A program made the translations under genes and the position numbers. 64,000 nucleotides of DNA, from NCBI GenBank assembly GCA_907163375.1, contig CAJQUW010005533.1, positions 1,699,001 through 1,763,000 on the forward strand, read 5' to 3'. Numbering within the stretch: position 1 is the stretch's first letter; every line of letters starts with the position of its first letter. The DNA comes from Prostheceraeus crozeri. Lineage: Eukaryota > Platyhelminthes > Polycladida > Euryleptidae. The notes below the pieces were generated by a model. It searched no databases. It was not told where the DNA came from and worked only from the letters and a program-made list of their open reading frames with translations. This document shows positions 55,401 to 63,776 of the stretch, in pieces.

Positions 55401-58400
55401 ATCGAGTGTGTTAATTGATAAATCCGGAATATAAAGACGGTCAAAAACAATAGTTCAGCCAATTAGCCTCGACAAAAGGGGAGAAAAATATTAGCAATAG
55501 GCTTTTTTATGAGAGCAGCTACATGAAAGATCCATTTGCTACATAAATACGTTCCAAAACGATTGACGCATCATTCAGCACTTCATTATGAAACTTACTC
55601 GAACTGAAAAGTATAGAAACCTTTCTTCCCGCATGTTGCGACCCTGATAAATCTAAACTAATAAACAAATTTGACAGTTATACATGTATTATTTTGTGAA
55701 TCTATATTTTTTGTACAGCGCCTCATTCCTCTTTGACTTTCTGATATCACTGTACCAATGTTATCATTTCTTTTACACTTAAAATATTATTATCATTATG
55801 AGGCTGATGTGATGAGGGATCATATCAGTTCCAGATTGAAGTAAGAGGCCTTTCAGGAAAAATCGTTCCTTGAGTACAACTCAAGCTTTGGACATTTTCT
55901 GGAGGAGTTTTGACCCCGGAACGGCAGAAAGCAAATTCATTTTAAGGGTCTTCAGACTTAGTCACGGCCAAGCTGCGGTGGAGAGAGGCTTCAATGTCAA
56001 CAAGGAAGCTAAAGTTGCAAACCAGTTAGAGGAATCTCTAGTCGCTCAACGATTTGTTTATGAAGGAGTGCCGACCGAGAAGTTGCCACAATGGATACCT
56101 CAAAACATGATTCGCATGGCAAGGAACGCAAATCGGTGATACAGAGTAGAACGAAGAGAAGAAGAAACAACAGGATGACGGATCATGAAAAGAAAGTGAC
56201 AGGCTGCAATGCTTCATGCGAAGGATGAAGAGCGAAAGAGATTCAGACATGAACTGAAAGTTTTTAATGCTAACATTGATCAACTTCGTAAATTAGTGTG
56301 ATTCTCAACTACACGCTCAAATAATTATCGTTCACTTTTGTTATTTTCCGCCTGATGAACTCCTTAGTTTGTTCAGTCAATCAAGTTTTAGAATGACGTT
56401 GTTAAACGCTTGCACCTTTATATGAGTATCGGCGTCATATTTTTGGATGGTCTAATACACTTTTTGCACTTTTATGTGCGTATCGATATACGTCGATTAT
56501 CCCTCGCCATTATCTTGTTACTGACTTTGTTGAAAGCATTTCGATGAAAATTTTGTCAAACTTTTTTGTTGAATAATGACATTTTTTGTATCACCTGAGT
56601 TTTATGTAAATGCACTAGTTTGTGGAATATGTCGTTCAAAGGAGCATTTTAGAAACTTAAAAAACATTGGTTTTTGCAAATTATCCGCAAAAAAAACCCG
56701 GGAAACTGAGCCAAGACTGACCGGGAAATTTTTCTAGAGAGCATTGTAGACACCCTGGTAATTGTCTTACGCAAAATCCATGTTCATACGGAGCCTTTAT
56801 AGAACATAACCTTTATTTTGTGGCTCTATTGGTGTATAAATTTGTTGTTTAATGAAGGAGACTATGTGAAACATTAATTTATTGTTAAAAATGCACAGAA
56901 GTGAAAACACTACATTACAAAGCAATCTCAACCATTTCATTTGCACATCTGTAAGATCCTTAAGGTAATAATTCTTTCTTCAGTCTCATTTTAAAATTAT
57001 GCAGTTTCTTTTGCTACTTGTTTACAATTGTTAGAAGTATCTCGATACTATCTTAAATATAAGTAGAATAGCATATTGGCACGATATTGTGCAGGAAGTT
57101 CATGAAAATCACCAAGAGACAGTCGATAGCTGATAGTGAGAATAGACGTAGATCCCGACTTGAACTCTAAGTGTCAGTATGAAACACTCTCGATTGTGAT
57201 GACTTAATACACATATAATGGATTTGTACGAAGTGCAAGATCTTCGCATCGGAATTAGACCTTGTATCCGCGTCGGGTAATCTCATCACAACCACCTCCT
57301 CTGACGTGTAACTTTGAAATCACTTGTCTTCATGTCCCTGTTGAAGTGTAGGTACGTCCATCATGGAATTATGAACGAGAATCATTGATTGGAAATATTT
57401 GTGACGATTCAAAATATGCGCTCATCAAGATGATGTTCTCCGGAGATTGGAGTCCTTTCATTTTATAGGACTCCGCCTTCGCATCCCTGTTTTCTACCAC
57501 ATAATCTTTGCTTGATTTTTTTCATCGATTCTGATCATGTCGATACATTTTATGCGCTTCATTCCTTTACTACCGAAGTTCCATTGCTACCTCCTTCCTG
57601 TCATACCATTCTAGCAAAATTTAGTTCCTACCTAACACCCTTCAAAAATATATGCGACATCACCCATACATGACGCTGCTCTTCTATCGCACAGATACCT
57701 GTCCACCTTGATAATAGGCTTACATGTAGTCTCCCTCTCTTTCCAATCAAATAACTAACAACTTAGGTGTTTGCTCTAAGTTGACCTAGAGTTTTACAAC
57801 CACTTCCATATGTCCCAGTCAAACTTCCCTCTAGAAGCTGATGGGGGCTATGACATGTAGAATTGTTGGCATTTTAAGTGAGACTCATCCCTGCGGCTAT
57901 TGAAAGGAGAATTTTTGAGTCATTGGCAAATAAGCGGCGCTCGAAACATTTAATTCAGCTGTGAATGTATTGAAAATTAAATCTTCAAACCTACTGAATG
58001 TGTTTTTGGACTTACTATTGACTGCATAGAAATTTCCTTCAAATTTTCATTTTCCAGGATTGGCATTCTATGATGATTTGGTAAATCAACGAGTTACAAA
58101 GAAAGAATGCGACTGGTGGCTTCAAAAAATTCAGGACTATTTGTTGCATGTGGATAAAGAATTTATTGTCACAGTTGTTGGTGGATTTCGCAGGTATATT
58201 TATTTGATTTTATTGAAATTAATGATGGTATCCGTGGCACAGTGGTTAAGTGCTTGGCATAGCGTCCAGAGGTCGAGCCCCGAAAGTGTCATTGGAAGTT
58301 GTCTGGAAGGGCATCCGGACTAAAAGTGCTACAACGCTCCAGAAAAGTCTGTGTCAGCACCGTCCAAGCCCCATCATGGGGAATAGTGACGTTAAAGCTT

Positions 58401-61400
58401 CATTTTATTGAAATTATTATGATCTATACGAAGGCAACCAGAAGTCCGACATGTATGCCATTCAGGTTTATTCTGTGAAACACAGGCAGTGCATCAACAT
58501 GTTATGCGGTTGACAACAATTCACCAGAGAAGAACGAACTGCTGTGCTGATCAGATCACTGTCAATATACAACATTCGCCCTCACAAAAATAAAATGAAA
58601 TTTGAAAATATCACTATATCAAAGTCTCGGAGAATTGTCACTAAGATTCTCACCGTTATGGTTTGTACCATTCCGGTTGACGACGAACCCGCTCGCTTCT
58701 TCGAAGATGGACTCTGCTTGTGTCAGCTTCCTTGATGCAAATGCTAATGGACGACCATGCTGGGACACCAGATATTCCATTTGTACTAGCGTCTGTTGTC
58801 AAGGTTACCCGTCCGTTTGCATCATAAGGAGCTAACGCGGGTATGTTTGCCAATTTATCTTTCAGCGGTTGAAAGCATTCTTGATGTTTCGCAGTCCATA
58901 TATATTCATTTTCTTGACGTAGAAGATCAAATAGCGGACCATTGTAATGCACCATATTCTCACGAAATCTCCGAGATATTTAGCCATACCCAAGAATGTG
59001 TGCAACTCGCCTTTGTTTTTCGCTTCTGGCATTTGAATGATAGCTCTTTTGTGAATCGGATTAGGTTGGATTCCTTCCATAGCAGATATGACGTGACCAA
59101 GGAACGATACTTCATCTGTGTCGATTACACCTTTCTTTCAGTTGATTTTCATGCCATCGTTGAAGAATTCTAGCTGCCAATTCTGTACCTTCTCTTTAAT
59201 TCTTCAGAAGTCTGGCTAGCGATAAGCCAATCATCGACATATCCAACGGCATTTGTCAATGGAGCCATGATCTTTGAGATTTCTCGATTGAAGATCGCAG
59301 GGTATTGATTCCCATTGATAGCCGGGTGTGCCTGTAGCTACCTTGTCCCGTATTGATACATGTAATATCTCTGCATGATTCTGCTAACTCCAGACTGAAG
59401 AAGGCATTTTATTTATCCAACTTTGAGAATCGCTTCGCTCATGAAGTAACTTGAAAAGGCTGCACTTATTCTTACCCTACTTATTGTGTATTCTTACCCT
59501 ACTTATTCTTTAGCAGGGAATACAGCTGGTGGGACTTCAATGTCTCTATTTAACTCTGAAAAATCCCCAGTTATACGGACGGAACCATCTGGCTTGTGAA
59601 CGATAGCGATTGGGCTGGACCATTGGCTGTATTCCACGGCTCTAATACCTTCTGATCAGCAAGCTGTTGAATAGCTTCAGAGACTTAGTTCTCCAATGAA
59701 TAAGGTATTCAACTGACTGTATGTATATATATATATATATATATATATACTGTATATATATAGGTATTCGACCGACCGTTCTATATCGTTTGATGTAATT
59801 TCAGTCTCAATTGCACTTTGATCCGTGAGGGGCCGGATGCATTTTCTGAGACTTGGCAGATTTTGGGAGTCAGATTGAGCCTGTTAAGCCACTCTTGCCA
59901 TAACGGGGGGGGGGTTGTGTAACGGGTGCATAACGGGGGTAAAGTCTCTTCATTTTGATCAATCAATAAACGAAGCTCTCTGATTATATCGATATCATTA
60001 TGATTGAAATCATTTAGCTGAAAACTAGCAGGTCTGATTTTCTTTTGAAGATTTGACACGCAAGTCAATGGCACCATCGAAACAGGCGATCCAGAATTGA
60101 TATTCATTTCAATAATACAGTTTCCATCCAACCGAACTGTGGATTATATAAAGTGCTGGGAAACCTCCATCTATACAAAGGCTTTTGAAATCAAAATCAG
60201 TTACAGATTTAACTTGATCTTTATCTTGTTCTGTGCTCTTGGACGTGGACTTCCCTTTGCAAAATTTCGCCCAATGATAAGATTTGACACATAATTTGCA
60301 TGTCTGTCCATATGAGGGCACTGACGAGGCTTATGATTTCTTCCACATCGACCACATTTGTGATTTGCTTCTCTTGGAGAGTGTGATGGTTTGGACTCCT
60401 TTCGATGTCTTAGTGGCTTGCGTTGATGAGAGAAGAGTACATTTTCATTGTCAGGACGGATCAATTTCTCTGCCGCATGTACCGCTTCTAATGCTTTAGC
60501 CATCTCCACAGCCCTGTCAAATGTAAGCGTGGCAACCTTTGCCTCAGGACTATTGAGAATCATGGATCGTACCTCAGGCTCTCGTAGTCCAAATACTAAG
60601 CGATCTTTTAAGTATGCCTCGATTTGGTTCATAGAAGCGTTACGTGATCGTTGATTTTATTGTTGCCTTGAACCATAAGACTGGATTTGTACCGCTCTGC
60701 AATCGTAATTTTGTCAGGCTTGCCATGATTGATCAACATAGTCTTCAATTCATTGTATATTCAGTCAGAGGGTTCATTTTCTACCAAAGTTGCCAGTAAC
60801 CCAAAACTTTCTCTACCAATTTGACCAAAAAGCTCATTCTTTCGTAATTATTCTGTTTGCTTGCATCTGTTACCTTGGATGCATTCTTCCAAAGTCTTCC
60901 TTCGAACCTTTGAAACCATTGCTTGGCATTCTCTTCCGGCAGGTTCCATTCATTACTCTCGGACGCCATTATTATGTTGTATCCGAAGACAATCAGAAGT
61001 CCGACTTGTGTTCCATTCAGGTTTAATCTGCGAAACACGAGCAGTGCATCAACATGTTGTACGGTCGACAACAATTCACCAGAGAAGAACGAACTGCTGT
61101 GGCGGTCAGATCACGATCAATACACAACAGAAATCATTCATAAAAATAGAGTTATAAGTTTATTCTCATCCCTTAATTTGCCCACGCACTTTAAAGCGCA
61201 GTAAAAACAGATGTTTTCTCTGCCTTGAACCAAAAAATAGAAATTGTCTGCCAAGAATTGACATCTTTCTAACATCTTGAATACTCAATCAATTTCTAAA
61301 TGCATTTGAAAAGTGGCAAATAATGAGTTCAAACAATGTGTCTTGACAGTTTCCTGTTATGAAAATGATTGACTTTACCAAAAGGGACTATGCTGGTGAT

Positions 61401-62348
61401 ACTATGATCCATTGAGTCCCTCTCCTCTTCACCAAGTCACTTATGACAAGAAAGCCTCACATTTTCTAAAATCTTTTTTAAAAAGACCCATCTGTGATAC
61501 ATAAGAGAAAATGTCCGAACACTTATGCAATTTGAGCACGAAAATTTCTTGTCACCCGTAGACGCTTCGTTTCGAACTACAACGAATCATCAGAATGTGG
61601 ACATTTCTATTATACACCTGGCCGACCTTGCATTTTGTAATGTCTCAAGTCAGGAATGAGAATTTTCCGAGGATCCACGGAAATTCGCGGAACCGCCAAT
61701 AAATATACCTAATGTGTTCTTCACTTTTTTCTATTTAGGGACCCTTGAAACATAAATTTCCTCGCTGGCCCCTTCTCATCCATGTTAATTAGTATATTCG
61801 ACACGTGTCGCAAGCTTGCTACTTCTTCATTCTACATCAAATATCTGTGGGGTTGGTATATTTCGCAACATATCTCACTATGAATATGTAACACTCATTA
61901 TTCAAAAATTTTCCAGCCAACTTTCCTATACCTAGTAGTCTCTCACATGAGGAAATTTTCAACTAGGAAATTACTTAGTGTACACTCCGTCAGTTATCAG
62001 CATATTCCTTTGTTTCAAACCCTTACATTCGTTGAATATTTGCTTAATTTTGGGGTGAAACACATGTTCATTGTGGCCATGGTCTACTTCAACTCCGACG
62101 GAGAGAGCCATAAAATGAATTTTCTCTAAAATTTTTGAATATTTCTTCCCATACACAACATTTACATACTGTTGATGTAATGCATAAAAGAGATGTTTTC
62201 ACAGACATCTCTTGCCCACTTATTGTAGGTATTGATTTGTTTTTCAGAGGAAAGTCAACTGGTCATGACATCGATATTTTAATAACTCACAAAGATGGAT
62301 TAGAAGCTGATGTCTTGAAGCGTGTGTTGTCGGCGTTATTGTCGGAAA
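46370..62348 (+). CDS. POLM: DNA polymerase mu/TdT-like (family X), 8 exons, 3' end outside window
   Basis: Exons: 46370-46482, 48378-48561, 50423-50518, 50615-50806, 52328-52402, 53376-53499, 58058-58193, 62248-62348. They give 340 codons plus one base with no stop, and phases agree at each join. Domains: BRCT (residues 1 to about 95, with WLSECLKAGKYI), EYACQRPSPLKHFN linking to the 8-kDa domain, HhH1 (CIRHLGKHALRIVEEIL), HhH2 (IYGVGPSTAYHWIEKGWKEL), and the palm start GGFRRGKSTGHDIDILITH. The His before the catalytic Asp pair (GHDID, about D314 and D316) marks the mu/TdT branch; pol beta and lambda lack it. Such enzymes fill gaps in non-homologous end joining. Loop 1, which separates template-dependent from template-independent types, and the third catalytic Asp would be encoded past 62348 and are not seen. 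Confidence 0.9.
46483..46860 (+). other. start of polymerase intron 1
   Basis: AT-rich DNA with no recognised content before the Penelope-type relic. Confidence 0.35.
46880..47185 (+). mobile_element. Penelope-like relic with GIY-YIG endonuclease piece
   Basis: Short open stretches read RVFSKTFYDLIEVSVTIPLY, EICVLCQSTSNHDICNVI and EIQCKFCSAKYFGEARRIIR followed by TRLKEH. The Cys-rich linker followed by (Y/F)xGE(T/A)xRxxxxRLxEH is the GIY-YIG endonuclease start of Penelope-like elements. It is broken and short. The larger Penelope-like copy at 16.9-18.7 kb shows no such domain, so this is probably a different family. Confidence 0.55.
47186..47740 (+). other. polymerase intron 1 interior
   Basis: Nothing identified. 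A repeated word GGGGAAAATTTTAGTT / GAAAATTTTAGTTT at about 47522-47560 is a short local duplication. Confidence 0.35.
47745..48115 (-). mobile_element. LINE fragment, reverse-transcriptase carboxy terminus
   Basis: The minus strand reads VRLKDKKSNDSIRKALGLEN, IKYIVRR, LHWFGHKAGRDEAE and KHKKTWKNVLKEDFKRFRVQ with intervening stops. This is the standard LINE ORF2 tail (LRWFGHxxRxD...RPKKTW). The plus-strand open frames here are its antisense shadows. Confidence 0.7.
48378..48561 (+). CDS. POLM: polymerase exon 2 (BRCT second half)
   Basis: Enters with one base completing Leu, then SEIDAIVTEYDSMEQVSSSL ... STKWLSECLKAGKYISIEER and HRISSQ. The Trp in KWLSECLKAG is the signature BRCT Trp, matching SWLIECIRAGKPV of TdT. 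The donor GTGCGG is weaker than the others. Phase 0 at the end. Confidence 0.85.
48562..49030 (+). other. start of polymerase intron 2
   Basis: Nothing recognised between the exon and the pogo-like relic. Confidence 0.35.
49030..49640 (-). mobile_element. pogo/Tigger-like transposase relic
   Basis: The minus strand reads LTVDYLNRVVGKLSFSKRLM, TSEPTKNHFRKLSIASVIVP (the end of the DDE domain), ISTWIHEAWKDTPVTQIQSS, MKQCGITNARDG and a Glu/Asp-rich tail ending SESEEDDVCALDE-like text. The (F/M)xxCGIxNAxDG motif is typical of pogo/Tigger transposase carboxy termini. Several stops and frameshifts; ends not located. Confidence 0.65.
49800..50400 (+). repeat. dispersed repeat R1, copy 2
   Basis: Aligns with the reverse complement of 30975-31500 over about 0.6 kb with moderate divergence. 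Its right edge lies about 25 bp from the acceptor of polymerase exon 3 at 50422, so part of that acceptor region could derive from the repeat. It adjoins the pogo-like relic but has no coding match, and whether the two are one element is unknown. Confidence 0.7.
50423..50518 (+). CDS. POLM: polymerase exon 3
   Basis: 32 codons, phase 0 at both ends: ASNEAVDIPAETAVEYACQR, then PSPLKHFNERFV. EYACQRPSPLKHFN matches the AYACQRPTPLTHHN segment of human pol mu (from memory), one of the strongest identities in the gene. Donor GTAAGT at 50519. Confidence 0.9.
50519..50614 (+). other. 96-nt stop-free polymerase intron 3
   Basis: A GTAAGT donor and TTATCTTTCAG acceptor bound 96 nt, exactly 32 codons, with no stop in the coding frame. 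Retention would add 32 residues between the linker and the 8-kDa domain without breaking the protein. Spliced out, the sequence NERFV-MAFRILSKF aligns directly with pol mu, so splicing is the likely norm. Confidence 0.75.
50615..50806 (+). CDS. POLM: polymerase exon 4 (8-kDa domain, HhH1)
   Basis: 64 codons: MAFRILSKFSEFRYGVSSEQ, QFYAKALAFDRAAAALINLQ and VKCIRHLGKHALRIVE. The FYxKAxxFDRAAAxLxxL helix and the HhH1 motif correspond to the family X 8-kDa domain that binds the 5' phosphate side of a gap. Donor GTAAAT at 50807, phase 0. Confidence 0.9.
50807..51064 (+). other. start of polymerase intron 4
   Basis: AT-rich intronic DNA; no recognised content before the SINE fragments. Confidence 0.35.
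51065..51128 (+). repeat. SINE 3' fragment, copy E
   Basis: AATCTGACTATGTTATTACA ... GGAGTGGCGTTAAAGCCTCA matches the 3' part of the SINE (compare GTGACGTTAAAGCTTCATT at 58386-58404). It lies tail-to-tail with copy B immediately to the right. Confidence 0.55.
51130..51316 (-). repeat. tRNA-derived SINE copy B
   Basis: The reverse complement starts GGTCTCCATGGCACATCAGT near 51316, continues GTGCTTGGC, GCGGTCGAGCTCCGAGTG and GCGGCATCCGCTCTAAAAG, and ends CAGTGACGCTAAAGTTTG. It is the same family as copies A and C, clearly diverged. Confidence 0.75.
51317..52327 (+). other. end of polymerase intron 4, no recognised content
   Basis: A local duplication around TTCTACAATGA (three copies between 51626 and 51675) is the only pattern. 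Ends at ACTTTCAG. Confidence 0.4.
52328..52402 (+). CDS. POLM: polymerase exon 5
   Basis: 25 codons: EILNYGKSEEVTEIQSNSEF, then FKTME. It aligns with the ELLEHGVCEEVERVRRSERYQTMK segment of human pol mu. Phase 0 at both ends, donor GTGAGT at 52403. Confidence 0.88.
52403..53375 (+). other. polymerase intron 5, no recognised content
   Basis: Contains a small imperfect palindrome around GTAACCAGCCGGTTAC at about 52898. Otherwise nothing recognised. Confidence 0.4.
53376..53499 (+). CDS. POLM: polymerase exon 6 (HhH2, fingers)
   Basis: LFNDIYGVGPSTAYHWIEKG, WKELSDVDVTQLKRIDTRIY and Y plus one base. IYGVGPSTAYHW is the second helix-hairpin-helix motif (IFGVGVKTADRW in human pol mu), which grips the primer strand through a bound cation. 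Donor GTAAGT at 53500. Confidence 0.9.
53500..55850 (+). other. first part of polymerase intron 6
   Basis: Contains a SINE 3' fragment (53626-53690). At about 55133-55156, CCCGGTTAGTAGACACCCTG looks like a hAT-type terminus of the same kind as at 56757. The remainder is unassigned AT-rich DNA. Confidence 0.45.
53626..53690 (-). repeat. SINE 3' fragment, copy D
   Basis: The reverse complement reads AGTCTGATTATATCAACACC, GTCCTATGCCCCG and GGGAGTGACGTTAAGAC, matching the 3' third of the SINE. The tRNA-like head is missing. Confidence 0.6.
55860..56757 (+). mobile_element. hAT-like transposase relic with right terminus
   Basis: The open stretch 55870-56139 includes FRLSHGQAAVERGFNVNKEA and ESLVAQRFVYEGV, the dimerisation-type motif (LSHGQAxVERGFSVN) of a hAT-like family common in marine invertebrates as I recall it. 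A broken continuation reads KDEERKRFRHELKVFNANID. At 56745-56757 the DNA ends TAGACACCCTG, giving a CAGGGTGTCTA terminus on the other strand. The left part of the element is missing or lies at the similar terminus near 55156. Confidence 0.6.
56758..58057 (+). other. end of polymerase intron 6, no recognised content
   Basis: AT-rich intronic DNA ending at ATTTTCCAG (58057). Nothing identified. Confidence 0.4.
58058..58193 (+). CDS. POLM: polymerase exon 7 (palm start)
   Basis: (G)LAFYDDLVNQRVTKKECDWW, LQKIQDYLLHVDKEFIVTVV and GGFR plus AG. GGFRRG binds the incoming nucleotide's triphosphate in family X. The split Arg codon (AG|A) joins exon 8. Donor GTATAT at 58194 is weak. A young SINE begins only 26 nt after the exon. 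Confidence 0.9.
58220..58401 (+). repeat. tRNA-derived SINE copy C with 15-bp target duplication
   Basis: Starts ATGATGGTATCCGTGGCACA, with tRNA-like A box (GTGGCACAGTGG) and B box (GAGGTCGAGCCCCG), then GGAAGGGCATCCGGACTAAA and CAGCACCGTCCAAGCCCCAT, ending GTGACGTTAAAGCTTC. It is flanked by perfect 15-bp direct repeats ATTTTATTGAAATTA at 58205-58219 and 58402-58416. The intact duplication makes it the youngest of the five SINE pieces here. There is no poly(A) tail; the 3' end is unique sequence. Confidence 0.88.
58420..58574 (-). repeat. left LTR (3' LTR) of the Gypsy fossil
   Basis: Matches 60975-61129 in direct orientation with equal length, starting TG and ending CA. Shared blocks include CAGTGCATCAACATGTT and ACAATTCACCAGAGAAGAAC. 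It begins three bases after the SINE C target duplication. Confidence 0.8.
59717..59761. repeat. TA microsatellite
   Basis: A TA dinucleotide run with a CTG interruption (TATACTGTATATA) inside the Gypsy fossil. Simple-sequence expansion after insertion is the simplest reading. Confidence 0.9.
60975..61129 (-). repeat. right LTR (5' LTR) of the Gypsy fossil
   Basis: Partner of the repeat at 58420-58574. It begins TGTTGTATCCGAAGAC and ends ACACAACA. The gag side of the element adjoins it. Confidence 0.8.
61156..62247 (+). other. end of polymerase intron 7, no recognised content
   Basis: AT-rich DNA ending at GTTTTTCAG (62247). Open stretches on either strand near 61950-62150 have no recognisable content. 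Confidence 0.4.
62248..62348 (+). CDS. POLM: polymerase exon 8 (catalytic GHDID)
   Basis: (R)GKSTGHDIDILITHKDGLEA, then DVLKRVLSALLSE plus one base; donor GTAAGT at 62349. GHDIDIL holds two of the three metal-binding Asp residues and the branch-specific His. It aligns with [20 protein letters not shown] of human pol mu. The next exon (Loop 1 region) is not found before 64000. Confidence 0.92.
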
Positions 62349-63236
62349 GTAAGTGATGCAAAATAACTTCCATTGCAGTTTATATGACTTTGTCTACCTT
62401 CAAGCAGCAAACATTAGTTAACGTTGAAAATATGATTTTAGGATTGGCAAGTTATTGGTGTGAAATCTTCTTTTTTGTGACCAGATGGCAGATAAAACAT
62501 GTATGCATTTCATCACTAAAATTTGGTGGCAGATTTTGTAAACTTGCCTTTCTTGGCAGTTTAACTATATTAGATGTAAAGAACTATTCAAGAACTACGG
62601 TAAGTCACTTAGTTGTCCCAAATAAATCACTTTAAAGGGATATTTGGGGCAAGCACATCGAACTGCTCTTTCTACTGAGTTACAGAAGGATGCCACTGAC
62701 TAGCAGTTGTGAACAGATGGTGAATTGAACTGCTAAACAGCTGTGAGAGTGATCTTTTGTATTATGCGTTTATGACATAGTTGAAATTCTTCAACCAAGA
62801 TATCAGGTGTTAAATGAATATTTTACAGCGTAACCCTGCAAGCCATCAAAATCTTCAAAAGAAAAGCTTTCTTTTCTGCATGCATCTTCTGTGGAAACAC
62901 ACGGAATGCAAAGGCTTAGATTTTAATCATGCCTGAAGATGGTATTTTGTAAATCACTATAAGTAGTATTAAAAGGGCTCACACTGTCCCAGGATCAGTA
63001 CATTTTGAATTTGAACCTAATGTACCGATTTGTTTTTAAACTTGATCTTGTGGTTGTAGTCGTCTGTTATTTGAAGTGTTGATTGCGAACACAAGTGTAC
63101 TGTTTTGTGTTATTTGTGAAGAGAATAGTGTAATGTGTTGATGATGTGAGTTCGGTTAGGTACATTTAAATGTTCTAGAGTTGTTAATTTGAACATGAAT
63201 GGCAAAGTGTGAGGATTGAAACGTTGAGGATTGCTG
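62349..63236 (+). other. polymerase intron 8, with a small LINE 3' relic
   Basis: At about 62640-62700, TTTGGGGCAAGCACATCGAA and CTGCTCTTTCTACTGAGTTA resemble TTTGGGCGCATTTC and CTGCTTTTTCTACCGAATTA at about 39975, so a scrap of the same LINE 3' end is likely present. Otherwise nothing recognised. Confidence 0.4.
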
Positions 63237-63548
63237 TAATTGTGTTGAGTATGAGTAGGTAATATTCTAATTGTGTTGAGGATGAGTACGTAATGTTCTA
63301 ATTGTATTGAGGATGAATACATAATGTTCTAATTGTATTGAGGATGAATACATAATGTTCTAATTGTATTGAGGATGAATACATAATGTTCTAATTGTGT
63401 TGAGGATGAGTACGTAATGTTCTAATTGTATTGAGGATGAATACATAATGTTGTAATTGTATTGAGGATGAGTACGCAGATGTTCTAATTGTATTGAGGA
63501 TGAATACATAATGTTCTAATTGTATTGAGGATGAGTACGCAGATGTTC
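63237..63548 (+). repeat. 31-bp minisatellite, ten units
   Basis: Ten units with consensus TAATTGTRTTGAGGATGA followed by RTACRTAATGTTC; eight are 31 bp and two (ending ACGCAGATGTTC) are 32 bp, summing exactly to 312 bp. Two main variants alternate (GTACG and ATACA types). Degenerate earlier units seem to precede it from about 63120. Confidence 0.92.
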
Positions 63549-63589
63549 TAATGCTGAACTTGTTATTTTTTGAATGATTATGTTGAAGG

Positions 63590-63632
63590 CTATCTATCTA
63601 TCTATCTATCTATATATATATATATATATATT
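63590..63632. repeat. TATC/TA compound microsatellite
   Basis: About five CTAT units followed by a TA run. It lies 40 bp after the minisatellite. Confidence 0.9.
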
Positions 63633-63776
63633 ATATGCATGGAGAATTGTTTATTATTATCATTATGGTTTGTGTTCGATTGAGACAATTGTGACCATTG
63701 TGTCCATTGTGACCATTGAATCCTTCATTTCTATTTTGTGTTCTTTTGTCAAATTTCTATCACACTCTATATATAT

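Larger units (their letters stand above)
58420..61155 (-). mobile_element. Ty3/Gypsy LTR retrotransposon fossil
   Basis: Orientation is minus. Direct repeats of at least 155 bp bound it (58420-58574 and 60975-61129, perhaps about 25 bp longer). Parts seen from right to left: gag with a CCHC-type zinc knuckle (CGRCGRNHKPRQC, near 60340), a protease-like segment near 60100, reverse transcriptase (GYVDDWLI near 59230; FLGMAKYLGDFV near 59000) and the start of RNase H (TLTTDASTNGIS near 58785). No integrase region is visible, so it is internally deleted as well as broken in several places. By eye about one LTR site in nine differs, so it is old. It sits in polymerase intron 7. Confidence 0.82.

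Noticed and set aside
53000-57000. Search for additional polymerase exons inside intron 6
   Set aside because: Exons 6 and 7 join in phase and align continuously with pol mu; no further exon is needed there.
7240-58401. tRNA genes at the SINE heads
   Set aside because: The A and B boxes are present, but no complete cloverleaf with a proper anticodon stem can be drawn; the heads belong to SINEs.
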